From NCBI GenBank assembly GCA_037178975.1, contig JASJZH010000001.1, positions 5,998,501 through 6,062,500 on the forward strand: a stretch of DNA of 64,000 nucleotides. Reading direction: 5' to 3'. Origin of the DNA: Oscheius tipulae (lineage: Eukaryota > Nematoda > Chromadorea > Rhabditida > Rhabditidae). A model generated the notes under the pieces. That model had not been told where the DNA came from. It did not search any database and saw only the letters and a program-made list of their open reading frames with translations. Shown here piece by piece: positions 1 to 12,392 of this stretch. Positions within the stretch are counted from its first letter, which is position 1. The number at the start of each line of letters is the position of its first letter. Made by a program: the position numbers and the translations under genes.

Positions 1-3000
1 GGCTCTCCGAGGGAACGTAGACTCCTTCCGGGAGCTCCTCGAAGTGGAAGTCCGACTTCTGTTCCATGGCCACATTCTCGTCGATGACTACCTGTCCAGC
101 CTCATTGATATTCAGTCCGGTGATCGAGGAGTCGGCAAAAGTCGAGATAAAGGGGCCGAGCTCCTGGAAGGCCTGGTAAGCGACCCAGCGACTATTGTCT
201 TTCAGAAGGTCGCTGAATCTGGGAGCGAGGAGATTCTTTCTGGTCTCGGGCGGACAGTTGTGAGACACCTGAACTCGTTTTTATCATGAATAAATGTCAA
301 ACAAATACCTGGACGATAATCTCGCTGACAATCTTGCGAACGCTCCAGTTGTTGTCGCCGATCAGCGCCACGACGTGGGGGACGACAAATTCCTCTGTGA
401 ACTTTCCTCCAAATTCATCGGACAGATAGCCGAGGATGGAAATGGCTGCCTGAAAAACGAGGACTCATTATCCGCCACAATCCATCAATGGCCACATTTT
501 GGCATCAGTCTCTCCCCCGCCACATTTATGCCTTAATTAAGTCCACGCACGAACAAAGAAAGGTCAACACCGTATCTTTTTATGGTTCAAAACTGTCCTT
601 ATTTGACGCAGATCTAAGCTTTTGCTGGTGCTCGCTCCAATTCACAGTAATCCTGGTCCGTCCCGGCGAATAAAAGCCATAAGCCACCAAGGAGCCATCA
701 AATATAGCCCAAAACCGCTGTCACAAGGACCTCGATTCATATATGCTAATTGGCAGAGAAAGATCACGTCATCCGGGGCTGGAACGCAAACACCTCGTAT
801 AGATAGAGTTTTGCGGCGTTCACGATGCAGATTCTTCCACTTTTTTATTAATCTGTAAATTCTCGAAGTTCTGTCAATTCTGTCTTTCATCATCCCTCGA
901 TTATGAATTTCCTTTCCTGAGATCTTTTTCCAACCATCACCACCAACTGTTGCCACAGTTCCCACAAACTGTACCTTTTTCACATGAACATGCTCGTCCC
1001 GTAGCAGGAGCGAGAATTTCGGAATGAAATGCTCAAAGATCCATCGGGAATCCAGGCGGCTCTGGGCGATGCGGCAAATGGTCTGAAAATCGAGAAATAA
1101 AAAATATTTCTAGATGAAGGTTCGATATTGATCTTTTCATCTTTCAAAGGGGGTAGGAGGGATGAAGAGAGAGGCATTTTTTGCCCATTACAGCACATCA
1201 AAGCTGGCTGTGATATGAGCACTCTTCGACAAATCACGCACCCCTTTGATGTGCCAATAGTGAGCGTAGCCATTGGGGGTAAGGGAGAGGAAGGAGGATA
1301 CAGGGCTCTGAAATGAGGGTGGGGTGCCGCCGGGGTCACCAACTGCCAGCCTCGCCACCTGTTAACGACAGCTGCTCGCCAAATGCGCATAGAACAAAAA
1401 CTCAATTGGAAAGAGGGAGAGAAAGGAGCAGAGCACTTTGGTGAGCAATGAGGGCGAAAAACAGAATAGTGATACGGCTACGGAAACGCGTCTCACTACC
1501 CATGTCTTTCACCGCCAGAGTCACATCTGCAGAAAGAAGAAGGGTGGGGGAGAGGGCAAACGAACAAAACGGGCAAGGCAAGGCGCCTCTGGACCTCTCC
1601 GCCCGCGAGACACTCTCTCACACAACACTCGTCTCTCTGCGTCTCTTCCCATCCCGCGCGTTCTTTTCGAGAGAGAGAGAGAGAGAGAAGAAATGCACGG
1701 CATACACACAATACCCCCTCTGCACACAGACTGATAGCGCTCCCAGGGATTTTTTCGTTTCAGAGAGATGGGACGGCGGCGGCAGGCGAAAGTAAACAGG
1801 TTTCGGAGTGAGAGAGCCCGTACCGTTGCGAGCTCATTTCGATGTTCCTCGACGACCTCGTGCGATACGAGCAGGTCGAAAAGGGTCGGGATTATCTTTT
1901 CCTGCAGTTCTTCTGAAAACACCATTTTAGTGAAAATCAAACAAAATAGTATACCTTCTGTGATGGAATCGCGTTCCAGGAGAGCTGTCGTGGCGTAGAT
2001 GGCACTTCGACGAGGCTGAAAAAGTAGGAATAGAAATATAGGAAAATGGCTGCGAGAGATAGATGGGTAGACAGCAGCGGCAGCGCTGGGAAAGCGCACA
2101 CGCGCAACAAACACGCTCACGTTGTTGAAGCGATGGGCGGAGCCAGCTGGCAGCAGCCAATGACAGCACACAGGGGGCTGCCAACGAGCGCGCGCCCGAA
2201 GAGATTCTGACGGCCAGACGGCCAGAGATGCAGATACAACAAAATGATAACACACCAGAGAAAGAGAGAGTGACAGAAAACGACCGAAAAATGCCAAGGC
2301 GTGCTGTGTGAACGAAGGGAAAGGCCTAGGAGAGGTTTTCTAATGTCAGGGCTGCCGCACCGCCGCGCAATCGATCACTTTTGTAAGCAACAACAGGGGC
2401 AGCTAGAGTGTTCAGAATAGTGGATAGCCAGAAAGAACACAGGCAGTCTACAAACTTTGTTTGCCGATCCCTAAAAACACAAAAAGGGTTACTGCAGATT
2501 TACTAAAACTACCCATACCCCCTAAAAGTCATTCAGCTACCAAACTTTCCTTCTCTACGGGAATACCATCTGGTTCCTGGTATTTTATCCTCGAATCAGT
2601 TTTGTTTCTAACAAGCTCAACAACAATTGCATTGCTTAACTATGCCTTCCTTTTGGTCAGATACCAAGACAGTAGAGATAGTGAGAAGACTCGTCTCAGT
2701 TCTCCTATGCTTCTTCGTTGTGTCTGTTAGTAAGCACAATCGATCGACGGGCCCTCCCTGCATATGCCAGTTAGTGCCAGAAAAAAAGCCAACGGGAGAG
2801 ATAAAAAGCGGGAGGGGGCCGGCTGCCAGCCCCCTGAAAAAAATCGAACCTCGAAACGACACACGACCGCCGCGATAAGCAGACGCCACGCGACCAAAAG
2901 AGACAAGTAAAGAATCGGGAGAACAGTACAGAAAAAAGACCAATTGATTTTTGAGTTTCAGCTCTCCCCGTGTGGGGATCCGTGAAATTCTGACGTAGTG

Positions 3001-5275
3001 GACAGGTCACCTAAGTGTCTACAGCTCACAGCCGTTCTTCCGCATTTCAATCTGTTCCTAGACGCAAAGTGCAGACCTAAAGTGCAACAGCCACCGGCCA
3101 CACCAGTTTCGTTCGCTCGGGGGACGAAAACGAATCTCGAGGCAGAAAAAAATATAGCGTCAAGCCTCTTCCCTCTGCCTTTGACGAGCGCCATAGCGGT
3201 GGGCTTGAAAGTGCAACGAAGGAAGGGAGCGCCAACAAAAAAAAGGAAGCTATACGAAAACAAGAATAGGAGTAGATGATAGGGAGATCTGTTGTGGGAA
3301 TAGTTTGGAGGCTGTGAAACTGAACAAAAAAATAGTAGAAACGTACTCTAATCGGAAAAAGGGCTCGTTAAGATATTGAAGAAGAATTGTTGTGAGGTAA
3401 GATGGGAATATGATAACTTTGAAAGTAGTAGCCATTTCGGTCTTCTTCCTATAAAGCCCTTTTTGCTACGCATCTACTATGGCCTCCACGCTCTTACAAA
3501 AAAGGAAAGCATATAAAATAACGAGCGATTAGATGGGAGGTTAGGTGGATTGGATAATGTAGAAACAGGTACGAATGGTGTCACACTGGACAGTTAGCTA
3601 GAAATAGCGGGAGCGTATTAAAGCTATACCCAAAAAATAGATCAACGTACGAAGCAGAGCAGAGACCGAGCGAACCCGTGACCGCTCAGATGAGTAATAA
3701 GAATCGAGGGAACATCTTATTATAAGATCTTTTACTATGGCCCTATGGTACCAACCGGGGTTACAAAAGGAGAGACATACGAAAAGTGGACGAAAAATTG
3801 AACAGAAGATACTGTGTGAGCGCAACAGGCAGCAGTTTTTGGGACCCAGATACCGTATGCTCTTGGTGAAGGGAACATACGAAAGACGGGCCTTAAAACA
3901 CAATGCAAAAGTGACCTAGTTCTAGAGATTACTTTATCGAGTTTATAAGCAACATGACAGGATACTTTTCTGCTCGAATGAAAAACGAGGAGATCAGTAT
4001 ATAGGCAGAGGAATGGGCTATCACTTCGCAACGATAAAAATGAAACCAAGAAAGGAAAGAGAAGAGAATAATCAGTAGCATGAATACTTAAACTGAAAGA
4101 TTACCTTGTCTTTGCCATGGAGGCACTGAATGAGGAACTCCAGCATCCTCTTTCCATGAGGAGCGAACTCCTCCGAGGAGGTGGAGCAAGAGTAGAGGAA
4201 GGGCATATGATTGAGAAGATTGGCGCACTTGTGGTCGGTCAGGTCTGAACCGGACGTCATGGACATCGAGCAAAGGGACTCGCCTTTTCTCGTCGAGACA
4301 TTGAGGAAGTTATCGAAGGCAGCACAGACGAGCTCCGAATGCCTATCCATGTCGATCTTCTCGATGATTTTGACCATTTCGTTCAGCGCGTAATCTCTGA
4401 AATTGTACGCTTTTGTACGAAGCTTGAAAGAAACTCACGCTTCGTCCTTGTTTTTGCTGTGCATCGCGGTCAGAATGCGCGGAAGAGTCGTCTCGTCTCG
4501 TGGACCTGCCGCCCAGTCAGAAGTTGTAGGTCCATCGTCGAGCGTCGCGTCTGTGAGCAGCTGATCTAAATAGGCATCTATGGGAGAGTATGGTATTCAG
4601 CTGAGTCTTGAAGACAGAAAAGGGCAGGCAGAACTGAAAATCGGAAAAGATACTGACCAAAATCGTCGCTATCCTCGTCAATATTCTCCGATCTTCCTTC
4701 ATCGGCGCTGTCGGCGAACAGGGGGACTCCCTCTGAAAACAAGCATGTTCGATTTTGAAATGGAGAGCAGTGTGAGGGCAGGGATAGAAACTCTGTCCTG
4801 TCAGTCAGGTTTGTAAACAGCTTGAGTTGGTTTGTTCGGCTAGGTCAGAATGTAACCTGAAAGTGACAGTAACAGGTCAACACAAGCTTTCGGCTAGGTT
4901 CCCTCCACGGGTGGCCAACAAGAACAGTCATGTCCAGTGCAAGTACCAGCCCATATCAACAAATGGGAAAGAAACTTACGAGGGGCAAACATTTTCTTCA
5001 TTTTGGCTGCTGGCGACTTCACAACAGCTGCGAGAACGGGCTTCACAAATTTCAATGGGCTCCTTAGTTTGTCGATGGGCCTCTCGTCTAGGATGAAGCG
5101 TGGCTGGTCTCGTCTCCAAATGCGGGATAAACTGAAAATGAGGCTAATCGAACGTAAGAACAACTGAAGAAGGAACAAAGAAAAGGAGGACTCACGTGCT
5201 CCAGAGGTCGGTAAGTGCCAGGACGTACAATAACACAAGGTACTGGATGAGACGTCGTATGCGAGTGAAATTCAT
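1..5275 (-). CDS. Serine/threonine protein phosphatase 4 regulatory subunit 1-like (5' part, continues past left edge)
   Basis: A HEAT-repeat scaffold that would bind the PP4 catalytic subunit and direct it to substrates. Ten exons on the minus strand: 5275-5196, 5131-4980, 4732-4658, 4577-4439, 4396-4105, 2015-1955, 1912-1824, 1082-975, 449-309, 268-1; phases agree at every junction, giving about 468 residues before the edge. The motif LGPFISTFA in the last exon, preceded by RWVAYQAF, is a PPP4R1 hallmark, and the order of the preceding HEAT repeats also follows PPP4R1. An acidic, serine-rich stretch (about residues 78-130) matches the acidic N-terminus of the family. Odd: the first two exons encode a hydrophobic segment (around YLVLLYVLALTDL) and a basic stretch that PPP4R1 lacks, so they may be an alternative or unrelated 5' end. 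Intron 2016-4104 is long (2.1 kb); no separate gene is recognised in it. Family assignment is firm, the start is not. Confidence 0.85.
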
Positions 5276-6200
5276 AGACGTTGCCCCGCCAACCTTGCTT
5301 CTAGCACATACACTGTGGTATGGGAGGGGTGGCTAAGCTCTAGAGGCTAAAACGAAGCTTTTAGTTCACAAAACGTATTGAAAAGAAAGAGATGACGTTT
5401 TGAAGGATTTTTTTTTGTAAACAACAGCAAAAAAGGAAATCGATTGAAAGCTATGGACTAGTTTGAGCTATCATGAAAATGTTATAATAGCAAAAACAGC
5501 AGGCATCGAGGGAAATTACACCGCTGCAGGGATGAGGAAGGGTAAGGGGTCAGAGGCATGTGCAACACCCGTAGGTTCGTCATTTTTCAGGAGCACCAAG
5601 GTTTTGTGACGAACAAGAGTTAGGGAATAAGTTTAAAAAAAATATCAAGTTCTTTTACGATACAGAACAAAGCGCCACCAAATTTGTTCCACTTTGTGGG
5701 GCAACCGAGTCCTCATTTACGCTTATGGGGAATCGGATGCGTTTACAGATTCGAAAGAAAAAGGCAAAAACGAGGCTTCATCGCAAAATGAAGCCCTGAC
5801 GAAGGGAACAGCAAACATACGATTTTTCAAGGCAAAATACAATAATTTGCCTACACAATCGTTTCTAGCTCTACTTGCGGTTATTTCGCTATGGAAATAC
5901 AATCAAATGAGGAGCAAAATACGGGAAGACCCCGAAAAAAGGGCGAGAGACTGACTGCTGACCAGTGCACCAAATTTGCGCCCAAAGCTGCAACTGACAC
6001 ATTTCGCGCGATTCTTTTTGAAAGGAGGGAATTTTACTTTCATTTATAGCCTCTTCGCTGTGATTTCCCCACAAAAACAGCATGAAAAAAAGCTCCAGTT
6101 CTATCGCTGAGGTCCAAGGATAAGACCCGCTATCAATTGGGAGCGTTATCAGTTCGGAAAGACTGTTGGAAAAAGGAAAAAAGCAGAAAAAGAAGAGGAC
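5276..6200. other. Intergenic region, no gene seen
   Basis: Between the PPP4R1-like start and the serpin 3' end. It contains one 86-codon ORF on the plus strand (5694-5954) with no recognisable similarity and no flanking splice sites that would extend it. It probably holds the PPP4R1-like promoter. Confidence 0.5.
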
Positions 6201-6201
6201 A

Positions 6202-6207
6202 TTTATT
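6202..6207 (-). terminator. AATAAA poly(A) signal of the serpin gene
   Basis: AATAAA on the minus strand, 20 nt downstream of the serpin stop codon. A 3' UTR this short is common in compact nematode genes. Confidence 0.6.
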
Positions 6208-6226
6208 AGAGAGTGATCAAGTACAT

Positions 6227-7766
6227 TCAGACCTTCACAGATTTGGATCGCTCATTCGGGACGTGATTGACGTTGACGGCCTCGGTGTTGGTGAAACGAC
6301 CGAAGCAGTGGACGAGGGGCTGGTCGTGGATGTCCTGGACGAGAAGGAAGAAGAAGGGTTCATCGAAGCTGATATCAGCAGCCACCTCGTCCTCCTTTTC
6401 TGTCTGCTGCCCACTCAAGGTGACCAGATCCGGCAGATGATCCTCCCGGTACTTGAAGGTCTGCTCCCTCAGATCAGTCTTCTCGATGAAGCTCGAACAG
6501 CTTTCGGTGAATCTGGTCTGCAGTCTGGGCTCCTTCTTCGGCACAGGCTTCTCCTCGGTTCCCACCACGATCTAAAAACGCTTTTAGTCTTATTGAGAAG
6601 GAAAAATGTACCTTGAAAACGGCCTTGTGATAGTGATCCCAGAGCGTAGTAATCCTCGGGCAGAAATTGTGGAACTTTTGAAGATAGCCAGTCAGATCGG
6701 ACTTCTCACGATCGAAAACACGCTTCATATTGTACGGTCCTTCACGAGAGCAGTCACGAAGGGCGAGAGGAGTGGCGACGGAGAACTGAGGCACAAAGAC
6801 TCTGATCTCGGTCTGAGCAGGAACCAAGCTCTTTCCAGCCTCGAGAACTTCCAACGCAGATGGCCCCGCTTGTACAATCGTCGTAGGACTGAAACCAACT
6901 GTTCAAGTCTTCTTTAGTGAAGATTACACTTTGGACTGAGTGGAAAGCAGAGTATTGCCAGAAGAGAAGACTTACATGTACAGAATGAGATGAAGATTTG
7001 GCTGGTGCGAGTCGAGACGCAGGGCGAGACCTTTCGGGTCCCTCTTGTAGTAGAAATTGCCAGTGACGAGCCATCCTTTGACGGTCGTTTTGACCCCGTC
7101 TCCATAGAACGTCTTCCTCTTCACCTCTGCCGATCTCTCTTGCTTCCAGAAGAATGTGCAGTCGACCGCGGAAATCAAGACAGCCATAGCTCCGCGATTC
7201 GGGGCGTGTTCCTCTCTCACCACGTACTGGACACGATCATTTGTGGCTTCTCTCACGGCCCGATTGATGTGGTACATTGTTCGCATGCCATTCATATCAC
7301 AGCCGAAGCAGAACTGTCGGAGTGGAGAAGAGACAGCAGACGTTGTAGAGTAGTTGGCAGCTGCAGCGACGATCTCCTCCTCCAGTACGCTTTCCTTTGC
7401 GTGGTCAGAAAAGTAGAGAGTCACACCGGTCAGTCGACTGTCTACCGAGTTCAGGACATGATGCAGGTTGTCCTTCTGGCAGCCGAGAACTGGAAAGAGG
7501 ATCTTGCTTTAGCCCCCATTGAATGACCCACTTTTAGCAGTACTGCGAATTACTTCCTCCCTCGTCTTGCCAGCCGCCATCAGCGAAAGAAGACCCCAGC
7601 CGCGAAGAGCAGTCACCGGCGCAATACAGCTATTTCCGAGTCGGTTCGTCGGATAGGACGTGATGTCATTGTGGGCCGAGACGAGCTCCGGCGTCCTGCA
7701 GTTGGCCATCATGTAAGTCGCGTAGTCCATCAGCGTCTTGTTGTCTAGAGAACTCGAACTGTCCAT
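6227..7766 (-). CDS. Serpin-fold protein with extended reactive-centre loop
   Basis: Four exons (7766-7532, 7489-6976, 6888-6612, 6571-6227) give 456 residues ending in TGA at 6229-6227. Serpin landmarks in order: a helix-B-like stretch ending GKTREEVIRS (about 67-76), a strand-s3A region with the FFWK equivalent of the FKG/WxxxF segment, YHKAVFK (strand 5A, about 335-341), and the C-terminal signature FDEPFFFLLV followed by CFGRF. No signal peptide is visible, so it is probably intracellular. Inhibitory serpins have a hinge of small residues after strand 5A; here GTEE is followed by KPVPKKEP, and about 66 residues separate the hinge from the FDEPF box instead of about 27. Inhibition by loop insertion is therefore unlikely; a storage, chaperone or binding role is possible. 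The ATG lies 25 nt behind a TCCTCAG acceptor. Serpin fold is sure, function is not. Confidence 0.85.
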
Positions 7767-8525
7767 ATGTCTTCTGGGAAGTCAACATCCAACTGAGGAT
7801 TTTGTTTTGCATTTTTAGAATTAAATTGGAGCAGCAGTAATTAGCAGTGTTTGCTTTCGGCCAAGACTACGAGACGACTGCTACAGCAGCAGGGAAAAAA
7901 TGGAGAAGGCAAGATCGAAAAGACACAGAACCACTACGACTTCGGGAACAGCATATATTTGACGTCTGAAAGATTCAGAGTCACATAATCTCTGAAAAGA
8001 AGAAAGCTGGATACTAGCTAAATCCACTCGCGATTCACACTAACGGTTTATTTCAGTAATCAAGGAGGATGACATTGCGAGAGTCGTTCTACAAGACGGA
8101 AATCCGTTCAGAGAATCTAAAGAAACTGGGAGATCCAGCTGTCGAATACTAGTCGTCTCGTGCTCTTACACATACTTATATCTTCTGAGCACGTATCCCT
8201 GAACAAAACAAGTATTTCCATAAAACTTTAATTACTTATTACAAACCGGAGAAAAGGTGGACATATCACCAAGGGGGTGTCCCAGAAGCATTATAAAAAA
8301 TGATCAAACTAAAAAATTGAAGGAAGAGAGGGCCTACTACTACCAAATGTAATTACTTACAAGAGAGACGAGTTATGGGCATAGTGGCCAGTGATACATA
8401 TATTAGCCTGAGAAAATACGAATATTTTCCCAAATAGAAGGCTATGGCGCGCCGCTCGGCGAACAGCGCCATTGGTAGGTGAGGGAGATAAAACGTTGAG
8501 ATTATAATATAGAATAGTGGGAGAT
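7767..8525. other. 3' part of the lin-41 UTR and gap before the serpin start
   Basis: No convincing ORF. A minus-strand AATAAA (8052-8047) could end the lin-41 transcript, giving a 3' UTR of roughly 800 nt. The remaining 280 nt up to the serpin start would hold its promoter or trans-splice outron. Confidence 0.45.
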
Positions 8526-8547
8526 TGAGGTACGAACGGTTGCATAA
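8526..8547 (-). promoter_or_regulatory. let-7 complementary site B in the lin-41 3' UTR
   Basis: Twelve nt downstream of site A in the mRNA, the sequence reads TTATGCAACC, then GTTCG, then TACCTCA. Pairing with let-7 bases 11-19 is complete if one G:U pair (base 16) is allowed, and the seed match is bases 2-7 plus an A opposite base 1. The ACCGTTC core matches the first let-7 site of C. elegans lin-41. Two adjacent sites acting together is the known arrangement for this target. Confidence 0.88.
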
Positions 8548-8559
8548 AAGCGGATGGGG

Positions 8560-8580
8560 GAGGTATGAATGGTTGTATAA
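8560..8580 (-). promoter_or_regulatory. let-7 complementary site A in the lin-41 3' UTR
   Basis: About 250 nt after the lin-41 stop, the mRNA strand reads TTATACAACC, then ATTCA, then TACCTC. TATACAACC is the perfect complement of let-7 bases 11-19 and TACCTC pairs with seed bases 2-7; base 8 is unpaired. The 3'-pairing block and the ACCATTC junction match the second let-7 site of C. elegans lin-41 as I remember it. It is expected to silence lin-41 when let-7 rises in late development. Confidence 0.88.
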
Positions 8581-8830
8581 AGACTGAGAGTTGTGAGGGT
8601 TGACCAGAACAAAGTGGTCGTAACAAACAACTTGGGGAGAATAGAAATCTATGAAACACCGAGATGGAAGGAGAATCATCACTGGGATGTACTAGGTGGA
8701 CCGGTAAAACAACAGGGGAAAATAGATAATATAAGGGGCTTATAATATAACAGAGACGATGCAACTCGAAGCTGGGTGCTCACCTATGGATACAATATGA
8801 TGCAGACAGGGCTGGGAGCCGAACGGCGTC

Positions 8831-11800
8831 TTAGAAGACGCGAATGCAATTGTTGCCGAAGTCTACGACGTAGACGCGACCGTCTGGAGAGACGGCTATA
8901 TCGGTTGGACGGTCCAGCAGAGTACGATTCTGCATAGGAGCAGCAGGGTGGACTCCGATAGGGGAGGTAAGGAACGGAGACATCGATGACGGGCCGGCTG
9001 ACTGAAAATTATCATGCTAATTATTGGACAACTGACAATAAATGTACCTGGAACGTGGGAATTGGCAGTTCAGTCGGCATTTGGAAACCAGTACTGACGC
9101 TATTGGTTCCTCCGAAGACAGCCACGCAGCGCATATCATCGCCCGAGAAGACTTGGACCCGGTTGTTGCGCGAGTCACAGATCAGAATATGCCCTTCCGG
9201 GTCGGTCGTGATGCCTTGCGGACGACAGAACTGTCCTTCTAGGTCGCCTTCAGTTCCGTAGACTTTCATGTCACTTCCGTTGCGAGGAGACCATACTGCG
9301 AGACGGTGATTGTTGAAATCCCTGAACAGACGGCTATAGACTGAAAACAGACAGACTAACGTGATCAAGAGTTGACCGTCTGGAAGATAGCTCACACCGC
9401 GAGGAGAGTCCAAATGCTTGTAGAAGTACGCAGTGTCGAAGCCGCATTTCCGCATGAACATTCCCTTAGCGTTAAAGATCTTGAATTTAGTTATGTACAG
9501 TTACATACAAGACGAAAGTACCTGTACACGATGATTCCTGGTGTCGGAAACGGCGATATGATTCAGGGAGTTGCAGGCAACACCCCACGGATAGTTGAAC
9601 ATACCAACCGGACGGCCACGATCACCGAACTTGAACAGGAAGGTTCCATTCTCGTCGAAGACCTGGACGCGATGATTGTCTTTGTCGGCCACGATGATGT
9701 TGTTCATCGTATTGGTAGTGATGCCGGCGGGACGGTCGAATTGACCTGGTCGCGTGCCTCCCTGTCCGAACTTGATGAGGAAGTTGCCGTCTCGATCAAA
9801 GATCTGGATGCGGTTGTTGCTGCGATCAGCCACGATGACTCGGCCGTGAACGTCAATGCAGATGCCCCAGGGGCGGCAAAGTTCTCCGTCCCCGCTTCCT
9901 TCTTTTCCGAACGAAAACAACTCTCCGACGGCGGTGATATCGGCGTAGTTGCGGCCTCTTCTGACTTCTACGCTGACGGGACATTCGCTCAAGAGTGTTC
10001 CGCGAACGAACACGTTGATGCTATGAAGGCCATCCATGGCGGGAAGATAATTGACGGCCACGGTTCCAGGCTCGCGTTCGCTAAAAAGAGATGAGTACCA
10101 ATGAGTGGTTGACAAGCTTACATGATCTGGCACTCGGCCACATTGCCATCAGGAGTTGTAATGTGTGCCTTAATATCTCCAAGATTTCCGTGCGATACTT
10201 CACCACAGGCATCTCGCAGCTGAACGAAAAGGGTCGAAGGACGGTTTCGAATAGAGCGACGAAGACGTTCACCGACGATGGTAGACGTGGTGGCACAAGC
10301 CTCACTCTCCAGTTCTCCCAGGCTACGAATCCTGAATGAGATGGTTATTAGGGAAGCAAGAACTCAAGACTCACTTCGTGAGCAGCTGATTATCGGGCGG
10401 AATGAACTTGATGAGATCAGTTTCCTGCGGGTCGAGCATGACCTTCTGGCAGTACGCTTGCAGGAGAGCATCATAGTAGCGATCCAACGAATCAGCAGAT
10501 TCAGCCTCACGGATAAGTTGTGCCATCCGTCCACGAGTCGAATGAAGCTGGTCGTTCTGTCCCTTCAGTGTGTTCAATTTTGTCGTCCGGACAGTCTCCA
10601 ATCGCTGCAACAGGTCGCGCTTGCGTTCCTCGAGAGCACTCATATGAAGATGGATAACGGAGCGGAGTTCACTGGCCACAGCCTGACTACCAACTTCGAT
10701 GCGCTCGACCATACGACGAACACTCTCTGCAGCTTCCCCGACAGTCTTCTCGCGCTGCTTCATGTCAGTCAGCAGAAGCTGGGCGGCTCCGCGAACATCC
10801 ACTGAAAATGGTATAAGCATATCATTGAAAAACAAGCTTACTTGGTGGCAGGAGATGATGGCTGGAGTGTTGCTGGATGCAAATGTGGCACAGAGCAGCT
10901 CCGTTACAGGTTTCACACATGGCCACAACACGGGCATCATGAATGCAGCAAACAGACGAGGGACGAGATGACGAGCCGTCCGATGTCATTCCTCCAGACA
11001 GACTACCAGTGGGGAGATCATCAGACTTCTGGGGAGAAGCCTGAAAGTATCATGAGCGGCATGTTGAAATAGGAATCTTACCAGCATGGCAAGATGTTCC
11101 CAGGGAACGACGTGATGATCCTTCGTGACACGGACACGCTGATGAGCGGCGACACAGTCGTTGCATAGCATCTCGGCGCAGTTCATGCACCAGCCAGTAG
11201 CTCGGAAGCCGTTAGAACAACCAGCGCAGACAGCTTCACCGCGAGGAGTATTGAAAGTGAAGCGCTCCGAGACGGTGGGAGAGAAGACTGGCGGATGATC
11301 GTCGGCCTAAATTCAAATGATAGTTGACTGGTAAAGAACGAGTTCACATTGAGACTCTCGAATACGAGGCTGTTCCTGTTGTCTCTCTTCGGATGTTCCC
11401 AGATGTTGAACGAGTCATGTAGATCATTGGATAGCGAGAAGTTCTGAAGCCCGGATGTGAGACGATTCATCTGATGGTAGGCGCTCATCGGAGAGATACC
11501 GGACAGTCCAGACTCGTCCAGCTTCTTCGGAGTCATCATAGGCGAAAGGAACATCTGTGCCGGGAACTGCGGTGTTCCGACCGGCATGACAGGTCTGGCC
11601 GTACATAGAGGACACTGATTTCCCTCGCCGATTGGAGATGTGCACTCCTTGCACAGTCTGAATTGAACATTGATGTTAAAATGACGGAACTGTAGCATAC
11701 CTGTGCTGACACGGGTAGGTAGTTCCTCCAACTCCTCCGAAATCCTTGCTACAGCCGTGACACTTCGATGGAAGAAGAGATAGGTGGCTCCGAAAGTTCG

Positions 11801-12392
11801 AGAACATGTCCAGCCGAGGCGAGTTCATCAGCGAGGGCGGCGATTCGAACATGACACGCTAAACAGGTATAAAGAGGGCTTGAAGAGGCAGCTCACATTG
11901 AAGTCGTGGGTGTTGTACGACTGTTGAATGCATCCCTCCGAGGCGAAGCTGAACTGGCCGCTGTCTTCCGGAATGGCGTTGAGTTGTCCCTGAAAACTGG
12001 TTATAAATTCATTTTCTACAGCTTTTATTCGCCATTCGAACTCAGAAAGCTCGCGCCATCTCCCACTATCGACTGCCTTTTGGACCGCACGCAGCCGTTT
12101 TTTGTATACACGAGCCCGAGCTGAAACTTCATACGCTCTCAATTTGTTCATGTTTTTGCTATGCTCTAAACAAGCGGATTTTGAGTCTAGACGAGCTGCG
12201 AGCTTTACACGATCATGATTACGGTCTACGAATATGTAACAATCTAATCGTCTGTCCTACTCTATTCAAACAACTCCAACAGCGTCCTAGCTTCGTATTT
12301 ATAAAACAGCAAAGAAACAAAGGTCGAAAAACATCACATACCGTCTGAGCTTCCTGCTCCTGGTTGCTGGCGATGTTCTCAGCTTTTTGCAT
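8831..12392 (-). CDS. lin-41: LIN-41 / TRIM71 RING, B-box, filamin and NHL-repeat RNA-binding protein
   Basis: A developmental timing regulator that binds and represses mRNAs through its NHL propeller. Twelve exons: 12392-12342, 11989-11897, 11858-11701, 11657-11348, 11306-11082, 11040-10842, 10801-10375, 10331-10122, 10080-9522, 9479-9361, 9321-9048, 9001-8831; 931 residues. Domains: RING at about 81-120 (CHGC, CQHRLCKEC, CPLC), B-box 1 at about 229-275, B-box 2 at about 305-340 (CCIH, CETC, CHIC), coiled coil 346-488, filamin-like 490-600, NHL repeats about 608-931 (CRPWGICID, ADRSNNRIQ, ADKDNHRVQ, SDTRNHRVQ, TDFNNHRL, CDSRNNRVQ). The final VDFGNNCIRVF followed by stop is the typical family ending. 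One acceptor (9480) reads TTCAAG rather than TTTCAG. The 3' UTR has two let-7 sites (separate entries). A non-coding first exon lies at about 12570-12475. Confidence 0.95.

Noticed and set aside
1670-1690. GA microsatellite as a possible CRISPR or satellite array
   Set aside because: Simple dinucleotide repeat with no spacers; several similar tracts occur elsewhere in the window.
1521-2297. 258-codon minus-strand ORF taken as one exon
   Set aside because: Only 1955-2015 and 1824-1912 match PPP4R1; the rest is low-complexity or intronic with good splice borders inside.
6137-7526. Long plus-strand ORFs (159 and 178 codons) across 6137-6616 and 6990-7526
   Set aside because: They are antisense shadows of the serpin exons, whose minus-strand frame has clear serpin motifs.
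9372-10094. 240-codon plus-strand ORF
   Set aside because: Antisense of the LIN-41 NHL exon; the minus strand has the six NHL repeats.
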